Origin: Brevundimonas sp. A19_0
Lineage (GTDB): Bacteria; Pseudomonadota; Alphaproteobacteria; Caulobacterales; Caulobacteraceae
Assembly (NCBI RefSeq): GCF_017744255.1
Contig: NZ_JAGHQP010000005.1
Coordinates: 1 to 64,000, forward strand
Direction: 5' to 3'
DNA: 64,000 bases
Position 1 is the stretch's first letter. Every line of letters begins with the position of its first letter. The translations under genes and the position numbers were made by a program. Positions 8,211-21,146 of this stretch are shown piece by piece. The notes below the pieces were generated by a model. It did not search any database. It was not told where the DNA came from and worked only from the letters and a program-made list of their open reading frames with translations.

Positions 8211-8300
8211 CCCCCGCGCGTCCGGGCCGGGTGAAAGCCTGCCGCCTGACCCTTCACCTCGGGGACAAACGCCTGCATGCTGGGCCTTCAGGGAGGCGGC

Positions 8301-8678
8301 ATGGCGCGGCGCATCAGTGCAAACCGGATCATCACCGTACTGGGCGGGGCCGTTCTGGTGCTTGGCGCGGTCGTCCTGTGGCGCGTGGTCGATACCGGCA
8401 GCTTCTCGCGGGAGCCGGTGGTCGAGCGGGTACGCGGCCAGCTGCAGGACTATGACCCGGCCCTGTCGCTGTTCGACATGACCGACGGTAAAACGCCGGG
8501 CGTCGTCTGTGGCCATGCCGGGGTACCGGGGGATCGGGAGGCGACCGTGACCTTCGTGGCGCGCCCCAACCGTCTGATGACCAGCGCGGACCCCCTGTCG
8601 AGCGAGTTCCGGGACCAGATCGCGCGCGAATGCCCCGACTACCTGACTGCGGTGCCGACCGGGAGGGGCGGACGATGA
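8301..8678 (+). CDS. Hypothetical membrane-anchored protein
   Basis: 125 residues from ATG 8301, preceded by GGGAGG; an ATG at 8277 would add eight residues. A basic start and one hydrophobic helix (residues 10-30) anchor a small periplasmic domain of about 95 residues. That domain has two Cys (in VVCGHAG and RECPDY) that could pair. No family recognised. The stop overlaps the ybgC start by four bases, tying it to the tol genes. Confidence 0.65.
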   Translation: MARRISANRIITVLGGAVLVLGAVVLWRVVDTGSFSREPVVERVRGQLQDYDPALSLFDMTDGKTPGVVCGHAGVPGDREATVTFVARPNRLMTSADPLSSEFRDQIARECPDYLTAVPTGRGGR

Positions 8679-9130
8679 GCGACCAGCCCACGGCCGGGCG
8701 GTTCGACGGCCGCACGCACATCCTGCCGGTCAGGATCTATTACGAGGACACCGACTTCACTGGCCTGGTCTACCACGGCAACTATGTCCGGTTCTTCGAG
8801 CGCGGGCGGTCGGATTTTCTCAGGGCGGCGGGGATCGGCCATGCCGACCTGCTGGACGGGGACCGGCCGCTGGCGTTCGTCGTGTCGAAGATGGCCCTGG
8901 AATTCCTCAGGCCCGCCCGGATCGACGATGCGCTCCAGGTGCTCACCACCTATGAGACGATGAAGGGGCCGCGCATGCAGATCGACCAGCGGATCACGCG
9001 CGACGGAGAGGTTTTGTGCCGGGCCTCGGTCGAGGCGGTGTGCATCCGCCCGGACGGTCGCCCGGCCCGACCGACCCCGCGTCTGATCGAGGCCGTGCGG
9101 CCATGGCTGGCCCCGGCTGACGGGATTTGA
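8675..9130 (+). CDS. ybgC: Tol-Pal-associated acyl-CoA thioesterase YbgC
   Basis: 151 residues, hotdog fold. The motif YYEDTDFTGLVYHGNYVRFFERGR is the YbgC/4HBT active-site helix, with the conserved Asp (EDTD) and His (YHGNY). It hydrolyses short acyl-CoAs or acyl-ACP and is typically the first gene of the tol-pal cluster, as here (122 bases before tolQ). Start at 8675 overlaps the preceding gene (ATGA). Confidence 0.92.
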   Translation: MSDQPTAGRFDGRTHILPVRIYYEDTDFTGLVYHGNYVRFFERGRSDFLRAAGIGHADLLDGDRPLAFVVSKMALEFLRPARIDDALQVLTTYETMKGPRMQIDQRITRDGEVLCRASVEAVCIRPDGRPARPTPRLIEAVRPWLAPADGI

Positions 9131-9251
9131 CGCGCCGGGCCGCGCCTCTCGCGTGCAAGGGGATGACGCCGTGCGCCCGGCCCGCTAATCCGCCATCAAA
9201 TGGTCACGCCTTGGCGCTGCAAAGGCGGGACGCTGTTCTCAGGATCGATTC

Positions 9252-9986
<735 letters not shown>

Positions 9987-9988
9987 GC

Positions 9989-10477
<489 letters not shown>

Positions 10478-10480
10478 TCG

Positions 10481-11260
10481 ATGGCGAACCGCCTGCCTTC
10501 CTTTCTCGGATCGGTCCTGCTGCATGCGGGCCTGATCGGCCTGGTCCTGATCGCCTGGCCGAAGGAAGGCCGTGAGCCGCGTGAGCTGATGGCCACCGTG
10601 CCGGTCTCGATCGTCTCCGACATCACTGTGCTGGCGGCCGCGCCGGACAATCCGGCTGACGAGCTGATCACCGAGGACGGTTCGGCCTCGCCCGAGCCTC
10701 CGGCCGAAATCCCGCCCGAGCCGGTGCCCGAGGCGACACCGCCGGTGCCCCGGACCGATCCGGCGCCGCGCACCACGCCGAGCCCGCGGACGACTCCCCC
10801 CCGAACGCCTCCTCGCCAGCCTTCTACACCGCCACAGCGCCCGCCCCCCCCGCGCGAGGACCCGGGCCTGAACCTCGACGACCTGGCTGATCGGCCCCAG
10901 CGCGGCAATACGCGGGGCCGTCCCTCCACCGGCGACAGCGGCGCGGGCAACGCCCCGCGCGCCATGGGTCGGGCGGACCTGAACTCGATTGGCACCCAGG
11001 TGACACCCAACTGGAACCCGCCCTGTCACCTGCCCGGCATCGACGAGGTGACGCTGCGCGTCCAGGTCCGCATGTCGGAAGATGGACGCCTCATCGGGTC
11101 ACCGCGAGTCCTGAACCCCCGCAGCGACGCGACCGGGCGAGCCGCGTCGGACAGCATTCTCAGGGCCATCCGCATACCGCCTCGCTACCGTATGCCGGTT
11201 GGCTACGAGGAGCAGGACTTCATTCTGAACTTCCCGCTGGACCAGGCCTGCAACCGCTAA
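10481..11260 (+). CDS. tolA: TolA-like energy-transducing protein with proline-rich spacer
   Basis: 259 residues. One N-terminal membrane helix (LLHAGLIGLVLIAW, residues 11-31), then a Pro/Thr/Arg/Glu-rich spacer (about 65-150), then a TonB/TolA C-terminal domain (about 165-259) with one Cys near its start and one in its final CNR. The position between tolR and tolB identifies it. The spacer is a short extended polyproline-type rod rather than the long Ala/Lys coiled coil of enterobacterial TolA. It links the TolQR motor to Pal and TolB. Confidence 0.88.
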   Translation: MANRLPSFLGSVLLHAGLIGLVLIAWPKEGREPRELMATVPVSIVSDITVLAAAPDNPADELITEDGSASPEPPAEIPPEPVPEATPPVPRTDPAPRTTPSPRTTPPRTPPRQPSTPPQRPPPPREDPGLNLDDLADRPQRGNTRGRPSTGDSGAGNAPRAMGRADLNSIGTQVTPNWNPPCHLPGIDEVTLRVQVRMSEDGRLIGSPRVLNPRSDATGRAASDSILRAIRIPPRYRMPVGYEEQDFILNFPLDQACNR

Positions 11261-11444
11261 GCCTGTGGGCCGTTGGCCTGATGCCGTTCAGCCTTCGTCA
11301 GCATGTCATGACCAAAGGTGACATTCCGGCGCGTGCCGGGCGGGCGGCCTGAAAGTCGCCTCAATCGCGCACAAGGTGGCGAACAGGAACAGGATGCGTC
11401 AGCGTACGTGTCCGCACACACGAACAGGCGTTCGGGAGGTATGA

Positions 11445-12833
11445 ATGGGTCTGAAGCGGCGGCTGCAATCGGCAACGGGGATCGGGGCGACACTGGGCCT
11501 TGGACTGATGCTTGCCCTGGGCGCGCCCCGGCTGGCCCTGGCGCAGGACCCTGCGCCCCTTCAGGAAGTGACCGTCAGCGAGGGCGTCCTGCGTCCCCTG
11601 CCGATCGCCGTGGTCGGGTTCACGGGCCAGTACGGCGAGGACATCTCCGGCGTCATTCGCGGCAACCTGCGGCGCTCGGGCTTCTTCGACCCGCTGAGCC
11701 CGGGCACCTTCATCGAGACCGGCCTGTCGCTGGCCAATCAGCCGACCTTCCCGCAGTGGACGACCATCGGCGCCGAGGTGGTGCTGTACGGCTCGGTCAC
11801 CCCGCGCCCCGATGGCCGTAACGACGTGGGCTTCCGGCTGTATGACACCTACCGGGAATGCCAGCTGGTCAGCTACCAGTTCACGGCCACGCCCGAGCAG
11901 TGGCGGCGCATCGCGCACAAGATTTCCGACGTCGTCTATCAGCGCATGACGGGCGAGAGCGGCTTCTTCGACACCCGCGTCATCTATGTGGCCGAGAGCG
12001 GCACCCAGTTGAACCGCCTCAGCCGCCTCGCGATCGTGGACCAGGACGGCTACAACCCCGTCTTCCTGACCCAGGGCGACGAAGTGATCATGTCGCCGCG
12101 CTTTTCGACCTCCAACCCGGACGAGGTCACCTATGTGGCGCTGGGACAGGACTACAGCCGCATCTATCTGAAGAACCTGACGACCGGCCGCACCGAGTCG
12201 CTCGGCGAGTTCGACGGTCAGGTGCTGGCTCCCCGCTATTCCAATGACGGGTCCAAGATCGCCTTCTCGATCATCCGGTCGGGCAATACCGACGTCTATA
12301 CGATCGACCTGCGCTCGCGCGAGCTGCGGCGCCTGACCAGCGATCCGGGCATCGACACCTCGCCCAGCTTCTCGCCCGACAACCGCCGGCTGGTGTTCAC
12401 CTCGGACCGGTCGGGGTCGGCGCGCCTGTATGTGATGAATGCGGACGGGTCGGGCCAGCGCCCGATCTCGCGCGGCGGCGGGGCCTATACCGCCCCCTCG
12501 TGGAGCCCGCGCGGCGATCTGATCGCCTTCACCAAGCAACAGGGGGGCCAGTTCCACATCGGCGTCATGGGCACCGACGGCACGGGTGAGCGCATCCTGT
12601 CGTCCAGCTATTTCGAGGAAGGCCCGTCCTGGGCGCCGAACGGCCGCTACATCATGTTCGCCCGCCAGACGCGGGGCGGCGACACGCGCCTGTGGACCGT
12701 GGACCTGTCGGGTCGGGTCATCGCCCAGGCCGGCTATGACGGGCGCGGGACCAGCCCCGCCTGGTCGCCCCTGCTGGACGCCCCGCCCGCCAATCTCGGT
12801 TATGGGCAGGCTCCGGACAGCTGTCCCAGCTGA
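11445..12833 (+). CDS. tolB: Tol-Pal system beta-propeller protein TolB
   Basis: 462 residues. The signal peptide is probably cleaved after Ala33 (ALA then QDP). An N-terminal alpha/beta domain (about 40-180) precedes a six-bladed propeller built from DGS..IAFS, SPSFSPDNRRLVFTSDRSG and APSWSPRGDLIAFT repeats. It is periplasmic and binds Pal and TolA. A 184-base gap from tolA holds no gene and may carry a separate promoter. GGGAGGT precedes the ATG. Confidence 0.97.
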   Translation: MGLKRRLQSATGIGATLGLGLMLALGAPRLALAQDPAPLQEVTVSEGVLRPLPIAVVGFTGQYGEDISGVIRGNLRRSGFFDPLSPGTFIETGLSLANQPTFPQWTTIGAEVVLYGSVTPRPDGRNDVGFRLYDTYRECQLVSYQFTATPEQWRRIAHKISDVVYQRMTGESGFFDTRVIYVAESGTQLNRLSRLAIVDQDGYNPVFLTQGDEVIMSPRFSTSNPDEVTYVALGQDYSRIYLKNLTTGRTESLGEFDGQVLAPRYSNDGSKIAFSIIRSGNTDVYTIDLRSRELRRLTSDPGIDTSPSFSPDNRRLVFTSDRSGSARLYVMNADGSGQRPISRGGGAYTAPSWSPRGDLIAFTKQQGGQFHIGVMGTDGTGERILSSSYFEEGPSWAPNGRYIMFARQTRGGDTRLWTVDLSGRVIAQAGYDGRGTSPAWSPLLDAPPANLGYGQAPDSCPS

Positions 12834-12979
12834 TGTCCGATGCGCGCCCGAGGAGAATCCGCGCACCCATCGGATAAACTGTGCGTTATCGCTGCTAGCC
12901 CGTTCAAATGCGTTCGGATAGCGCTTCGAGAACCGTCAAGCTTGCCAGGCGTTCTGGCGGCAACGTCAAGGAGAGCCAC

Positions 12980-13531
12980 ATGATCAAGTCCCGTATCCTT
13001 CGCCTGGCCCTGGTGGGCGTCGCCGTGTCGGCCATGGCCGCCTGTGCCCGTCCCGCCGACAACACCGGACCCATGGTCGACAATGGCGGTACCCAGCCGG
13101 GCACCACCAACCCGACCTATCCGGATCGCCCCGTCCAGGGCGGTGACATCGGCGCCGCCGTGCCTGGTTCGGCCGCCGATTTCGCCAACAATGTCGGCGA
13201 CCGCGTCTATTTCGATCTCGACAGCTATGTGATCCGTCCGGAAGCCTATCCGCGGCTCAACCAGCAGGCGGCCTGGCTGCGCCAGTATCCGCAGGTCACC
13301 ATCCGCATCGAGGGCAATGCCGACGAACGCGGCACGGCCGAGTACAACCTGGCCCTGGGCGCCCGCCGCGCCGAGGCGGTCCGCACCTATCTGGTGCAGC
13401 AGGGCGTGCCGGCCTCGCGCATCGACACCATCAGCTTCGGCAAGGAGCGCCCGATCGCCCAGGGCTCCAACGAGGAAGCCTGGGCCCGCAACCGGAATGC
13501 CCACACCGCCATTGTGTCGGGCGCCCGCTGA
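12980..13531 (+). CDS. pal: Peptidoglycan-associated outer-membrane lipoprotein Pal
   Basis: 183 residues from ATG 12980, with AAGGAG at 12968-12973. Lipoprotein signal with acylated Cys22 (AMAAC). After a Pro/Gly-rich linker comes an OmpA-like domain (about 75-180) with the peptidoglycan-binding block GNADERGTAEYNLALGARRA. It ties the outer membrane to the cell wall and is the end point of the Tol machine. A strong terminator follows it at 13561. Confidence 0.97.
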   Translation: MIKSRILRLALVGVAVSAMAACARPADNTGPMVDNGGTQPGTTNPTYPDRPVQGGDIGAAVPGSAADFANNVGDRVYFDLDSYVIRPEAYPRLNQQAAWLRQYPQVTIRIEGNADERGTAEYNLALGARRAEAVRTYLVQQGVPASRIDTISFGKERPIAQGSNEEAWARNRNAHTAIVSGAR

Positions 13532-13560
13532 TCGGCTGTACGGCTATCGAGGAATGACAG

Positions 13561-13590
13561 AGGGGCGCGTCGGTCGATGCGCCCCTTTTG
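13561..13590 (+). terminator. Intrinsic terminator after pal
   Basis: GGGGCGC (13562-13568) pairs with GCGCCCC (13579-13585) across a 10-base loop, followed directly by TTTTG. It lies 30 bases after the pal stop. Confidence 0.85.
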
Positions 13591-13667
13591 TCTGACCCCG
13601 CCTGCGTCAGAGTCCGTCGTGCGGCCCCTGCCTTGCCGAGGCCGCAAATCCGTGGAACGAGATCGTC

Positions 13668-14546
13668 ATGTTCAAGTTTTTTTCTCGCCCGATCACCCTC
13701 GCGACCCTGACCCGCGGTCGCGGAATTTCGTTGGCGGTGCTGGCTTTCGTCGGGGCGACGATGCTGGCCGGGCCGACGGCTGCCCAATCCACCAGCGGCG
13801 AGCCGATCATCTGGGACGCACGCCGCCTGAGCACGCTTGAACGCAATGTTCGCCGGATCGAGCGCGCCCTGTTTCAGCGTAATTCGTCGGGCCAGCCCTT
13901 CATCATGGAACCCGACCCGGACGTCGTGGCCCTGCAGGGCCAGATGGGCGGCGTCGACACGCGCCTGGCCGATGTGGAGCGCACCATTCAGCGCATGAAT
14001 GGCGACATCGAGCGCCTGACCTTCGCGCTGGACGAAACCGAGCGCGAGAACACCCTTCTGCGACGCCAGCTGACCGAGGCGGAAGCCCGCATTGAGGAAC
14101 TGGAGTCTGCCGCCCGCCTTGAGGCCGAGCTGAATGCGCCGATCGAGCCGAACTCGCCCAGCGGAACGGCCTCGGGGGACCTGCGCGCCGCCGACCGTCT
14201 GATGAGCGAGGACAGCCGCCGGGGCGCCCGCGCCTATGAGGTGCTGCTGGTCACCTGGCCGGACGAGCCCGAAGCCCGTCTGGCGGCCGTGCGCCTGGCC
14301 GATCTGTATCTGCCGAACGATGCGGCGGCGGCCGTGCCCCTCTATGCCCAGGCCCTGCGCGGCTGGCCCGCCGAAGCGTGGGCGGCCAAGGCCACGGTTG
14401 ATCTGGCCCAGGCGCTCGTGGCAACCGACCGCGACACCCAGGCCTGCGCGGCCCTGACCGATTTCGGCCGTCGCTATGGCGATGCGGCGCCGGCGGCGCT
14501 CAAGACCCGCGCCGCCTCGGTCCGGACCGAGGCCAGCTGCCGCTGA
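13668..14546 (+). CDS. cpoB: Periplasmic cell division coordinator CpoB (YbgF)
   Basis: 292 residues. Long signal peptide, cleavage probably after Ala39. A coiled coil (about 55-145, heptads with Leu/Glu/Arg) serves for trimerisation, followed by TPR-type helices (about 165-290) with the DRLMSEDSRRGARAYEVLL and LADLYLPNDAAAAVPLYAQAL repeats. In E. coli CpoB links Tol assembly to septal peptidoglycan synthesis. It stands last in the tol-pal cluster. The terminator after pal suggests its own promoter. Confidence 0.9.
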   Translation: MFKFFSRPITLATLTRGRGISLAVLAFVGATMLAGPTAAQSTSGEPIIWDARRLSTLERNVRRIERALFQRNSSGQPFIMEPDPDVVALQGQMGGVDTRLADVERTIQRMNGDIERLTFALDETERENTLLRRQLTEAEARIEELESAARLEAELNAPIEPNSPSGTASGDLRAADRLMSEDSRRGARAYEVLLVTWPDEPEARLAAVRLADLYLPNDAAAAVPLYAQALRGWPAEAWAAKATVDLAQALVATDRDTQACAALTDFGRRYGDAAPAALKTRAASVRTEASCR

Positions 14547-14575
14547 CCGACGCGCTCACCGCTCTGGCGTCGCGG

Positions 14576-15814
14576 GTGACCGCGGCGCTGGATGCGCGCC
14601 TGCTGGCCGACGATCCCGTGCCCGTCGCGCTGGCGGTTTCGGGCGGGGGAGACTCCGTCGCGCTTCTTCATTTGACTGCGGACTGGGTCCGAACGCACAC
14701 CCGGCCTCTGGTCGTGCTGCATGTCGATCATGGCCTCAATCCCGACAGCGCCGTCTGGCGGAGCCGGGTGGAAGCTCTGGCCCAAAGGCTGGGTGCCGGT
14801 TTTCGGAGCGCCCGGTGGGAAGGACCCTTTCCGCAGAGCGGCCTGCCCGCCGCCGCCCGGGCCGCGCGGCATGCCCATCTGGCCGACATGGCCCGCGAGG
14901 CCGGCGCGCGCGTCATCCTGACCGGCCACACGGCGGACGATGTGGCCGAAGGGGAGTGGATGAAGGCCGAGGCGCCGACCCTCGGCACGCTGCGCGACTG
15001 GAGCCCTTCGCCCGCCTGGCCCGAGGGGCGCGGGCTGATGATGCTGCGTCCCCTTCTGGGCGAGCGACGCGCGGACCTCCGGCACCTGTTGCAGGCGAGG
15101 GGCGAGGCCTGGATGGATGATCCGGCCAATACCGATCCCCGCTTCCTGCGCAGCCGGGCGAGAGTTGCTCTGGCTGACCGGCAGGCTGACATCCCCTTCC
15201 GAGCCGTCGGCAGCCCGCCCGCGGCGCTGGACGTCGATCCGTACGGCGTGATCCGGGCACCTCGAGCCTTGTCCGGCGAAGCGCTGGCTTTTGCCCTTGT
15301 GGTGGCGGGCGGCGGAGATCGCCTGCCTCGGGGCCGACGGCTCGCCGCCTTGCGCGACCGTCTCGCCAGTGGCCAGGATTTCGAGGCCGGTCTGGTCGGC
15401 GCCCGCCTGATGGCCGGGGCCGACAGCATCATGATCGTGCGTGAGACAGGCAACTACCGGCGAACCGGCGAACCGCGCGTCCCGCTGGTCCCCGGTCGGG
15501 ACACCGTATGGGACGGCCGGTTCGCCCTGATGTCGGCCGAGGCCGGCTGGACCGTTGTGCCACTGGCGGGCCGGACGGCGCGACTGGAGGCCGAGGACCA
15601 CGCCCTTGTACGCGCCCTCCCGGCGGCGGTGCGCCCCGGCCTGCCTGTCCTCGTTCGGGACGATGGAACTGGGCCGGTTCTTGCACAGTCCCGGGTCCGG
15701 GTGGAGGCGCTGGCGGAGGAAAGGCTGGCGCTGGGTCTGGGACAGATTGTGCATGAGGCGGACCTCAAGTGTCGCAGGGAATGGCGCACGCGAGATCGAG
15801 TCTCTATCTTGTGA
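14576..15814 (+). CDS. tilS: tRNA(Ile)-lysidine synthase TilS
   Basis: 412 residues from GTG 14576. The true start could be slightly upstream because the frame stays open to about 14546. PP-loop motif SGGGDS at 22-27, HVDHGLN near 50, TGHTADDVAE near 120 and an AWMDDPANTDPRFLRSRAR block near 180 are typical. It converts C34 of tRNA-Ile2 to lysidine with ATP and lysine. The C-terminal 200 residues are less conserved. It follows cpoB and precedes ftsH, the usual tilS-ftsH pairing. Confidence 0.94.
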   Translation: MTAALDARLLADDPVPVALAVSGGGDSVALLHLTADWVRTHTRPLVVLHVDHGLNPDSAVWRSRVEALAQRLGAGFRSARWEGPFPQSGLPAAARAARHAHLADMAREAGARVILTGHTADDVAEGEWMKAEAPTLGTLRDWSPSPAWPEGRGLMMLRPLLGERRADLRHLLQARGEAWMDDPANTDPRFLRSRARVALADRQADIPFRAVGSPPAALDVDPYGVIRAPRALSGEALAFALVVAGGGDRLPRGRRLAALRDRLASGQDFEAGLVGARLMAGADSIMIVRETGNYRRTGEPRVPLVPGRDTVWDGRFALMSAEAGWTVVPLAGRTARLEAEDHALVRALPAAVRPGLPVLVRDDGTGPVLAQSRVRVEALAEERLALGLGQIVHEADLKCRREWRTRDRVSIL

Positions 15815-15883
15815 CGTGACACGGTCGCGAATGACCTGGACCGGCGACTCCGGTCGGCATTCGCACCACAGACTGAGGACCAC

Positions 15884-17830
<1,947 letters not shown>

Positions 17831-17834
17831 GGGC

Positions 17835-18790
17835 GTGCGGACCCGGCGCATCGCCACCGACGGTCTGACCCAGTCCGTGCTGGAGGCGGGCGGCGGTCCG
17901 CTGGTCCTGCTGATCCATGGTTTTCCCGAGCTGGGGATCAGCTGGCAGGCCCAGGTCGAGGCGCTGGCCGAGGCCGGCTGGCATGCGGTGGCGCCCGACA
18001 TGCGCGGCTATGGCGGCACGGACAAGCCGAAGGGGGTGGCGCAGCACACCCTGCTGCATCTGGTCGGCGACATGGTCGATCTGGTGCGGGCCCTGGGGCA
18101 CGAGACCTGTGTGGTTGTCGGCCACGACTGGGGGGCGCCGGTCGCCTGGCACTGTGCCCTGATGCGGCCCGACATATTCCAGGCCGTGGCGGGCCTGAGC
18201 GTGCCGTTCCAGCCGCGCCGCCCGAACGGCCCGCCGATCCCGGCGATGAAGGCGATCACGAAACGGGCGGGTCTGGGCGACCTCTATATCGTGCGGTTCC
18301 AGGACCCGGACGCGCACAGGCCCATGGACGCCGACCCCGGGACCGCGCTGCGCAGGATGTTCTGGGCCTATGACGGGGCGACGGACGCCGCCGATCGTCA
18401 TACCGGCTTTCTGGCCTCGGGCGTCGACATGCTGGACAGCATCAGCGACCGGGCGGTCCTGCCGCCCTGGATGACGGAAGAGCATTTCGGTCAGTACGTT
18501 TCGGCCTTCGCCGCCGGCGGGTTCGAGGGCCCGCTGGACTGGTATCGGGCGCTGGACCTCAACTGGTCGCTGACGGCCTGGTTGCAGGACCGGCGGATCA
18601 CCGTGCCGTCCCTGTTCATCGTCGGCCAGAATGATCCCGTCCGCCACTATGCCGGGGCGCATGAGAAGGCACTGGGCGACTGGCTGACGGACCTGCGCGG
18701 CCAGCATGAAATCGAGGGCGCCGGGCACTGGATCCAGCAGGAACGCCCAGAGGTGGTGAACCGCCTGCTGCTGGACTTTCTCGCCGGACT

Positions 18791-18794
<4 letters not shown>
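17835..18794 (+). CDS. Alpha/beta hydrolase, epoxide hydrolase-like
   Basis: 319 residues starting at GTG four bases after the ftsH stop. The oxyanion-hole motif [10 protein letters not shown] is at about 30. The nucleophile elbow [10 protein letters not shown] (Asp near 97) is typical of epoxide hydrolases and haloalkane dehalogenases. The acid lies near VGQND and the base His in [13 protein letters not shown] near 302. The [11 protein letters not shown] segment also fits. Soluble epoxide hydrolases open epoxides with water; the substrate is unknown. Converges with the next gene with a four-base overlap. Confidence 0.88.
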
Positions 18795-19771
<977 letters not shown>

Positions 19772-19937
19772 GGCCTTCAGATCGGTATCCCCGGTCGGGG
19801 TTCAAGGCCCGGCAGCAAGGCCGGCGTAAATCCCCCCGGAAAGGTCCCGATAACCCTGACTGTTCAGCGTGATCATAAAGCCTTGGGCAAGGCGTCGGGG
19901 TCAGAATGGCGAGATCAGTTAACCTCCCGGGACCCTC

Positions 19938-21146
19938 GTGCCGATCACCGTACCCCTGACCCAACTCGGGTCCTCTCGCCGGGACCAGCTGGACCGCGTG
20001 ATCGAGGCGGGTCTGGCAGCACAGGGCCGTGTCTTTGCCCTGTCGCTTGAACCGGTACGGCAATCGCTGGGCGACCGGTGGCAGGCCAGGCGGGACCATA
20101 TCTGGGATGCGGCCGAGCGGACGCTGGAACGGCGCCTGCCGCCGCCCGACGTCTTCATGCGTGTAGACGAGGTGACCTTTGTCGCGGCCGTGGCCTCGCG
20201 CGATTCCTATGACGGTCAGGTCCTGTGCGCCGACATCCTCCGGGGACTGCTGTCATTCTTCCTCGGTCGCAACGCCGACGACGACATGGTGCTCAAGCGG
20301 GTGGCCTCGCTGGACGGCGGCGCGCTGCAATGCGTGCGCATCGACCCCTTCGCGCCCCGGCCCCATGCTGAGTCACAGGCGGCGCCCGAACCGACCCGCG
20401 GCCCCGAGAACTGGACGCCACCGCTTGCCGGGCGGCGGCATACGGCCGCGATCTTCACCTCGACTGATGAGCCCGTCGAGGTGGAATTCGAGATTGTGCC
20501 GGTCTGGCGGCTTGATACGGGCGCCGTTGGGGCCTTCCGGATTTCCCGGGATGTGCGCGAGGTCGCCAGCCTTTCGTCGGCCCAGATCGAGGCGGTTGAT
20601 CGCGCAACGATCGAATTCCTGATCCCATTGCTCGAGGAGTATCGCCGCGAAGGCGGGGTGTTCGCCATGATCGCCCCCCTGTCCTTCCCGACCCTGGCCA
20701 TGGGGCGCCCGCGCCTGTCGCTGATCCAGCAGTGGGCCTCGGTCGCCGACCTGATGCGGCAGGCCGTGATCCTCGAGATTCAGGATGTGGACGCCGGTGT
20801 CCCCATGGGCCGCTCGGGCGACACCGCGGCCATGCTCTCCCCCTTCTTCCGGGGACTGATGGTCGAGATCGACGATGTGCAGGCGGCAGAGAAGGCCCTG
20901 TCCGAGCACCCCTTCAGCGGGGTGGTGATCGACGGGGATCGCATGGCGGCACCCGGCCTGCTTGGTCGCCTGATCCGCGCCGCGCGCAGGTGCACGCGCA
21001 ATATCCTGCTGGTCAATCCGCCGCGCGGGCTGGATGAGGCCTCACTCCGCCGCGCCGGCATCAGTCATGTGACGGAGCTTGATGAGCGGGTTCAGGCAGC
21101 CCCGGTGCCCGAGGCCGTCAGACCGGATGCGTCGGTCCCGGCTTAG
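19938..21146 (+). CDS. Unknown cytoplasmic protein, possibly degenerate GGDEF and EAL domains
   Basis: 402 residues from GTG 19938. No signal peptide or membrane helix. Residues 15-110 run helix, strand, then RVDEVTFVAAVA followed by a helix and end at LRGLLSFFLG, which follows the order of a GGDEF domain with its catalytic loop gone. Residues 230-385 resemble an EAL barrel without its Glu and metal ligands (VILEIQDVDAGVP, LMVEIDDVQAAEKALSEHPF, SGVVIDGDRM). This is inference from pattern. If correct, the protein is catalytically dead and may be a c-di-GMP effector or partner-binding protein. Its end overlaps the pirin gene tail to tail by 29 bases. Confidence 0.6.
   Translation: MPITVPLTQLGSSRRDQLDRVIEAGLAAQGRVFALSLEPVRQSLGDRWQARRDHIWDAAERTLERRLPPPDVFMRVDEVTFVAAVASRDSYDGQVLCADILRGLLSFFLGRNADDDMVLKRVASLDGGALQCVRIDPFAPRPHAESQAAPEPTRGPENWTPPLAGRRHTAAIFTSTDEPVEVEFEIVPVWRLDTGAVGAFRISRDVREVASLSSAQIEAVDRATIEFLIPLLEEYRREGGVFAMIAPLSFPTLAMGRPRLSLIQQWASVADLMRQAVILEIQDVDAGVPMGRSGDTAAMLSPFFRGLMVEIDDVQAAEKALSEHPFSGVVIDGDRMAAPGLLGRLIRAARRCTRNILLVNPPRGLDEASLRRAGISHVTELDERVQAAPVPEAVRPDASVPA

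Noticed and set aside
10680..10870. Repeated CCG/ACG-rich stretch in tolA as a tandem repeat or CRISPR-like array
   Set aside because: It is codon-level low complexity encoding a Pro/Thr/Arg spacer. No regular unit or spacers.
11361..12866. 501-codon open frame opposite tolB
   Set aside because: Antisense shadow of tolB; no family features and no ribosome binding site.
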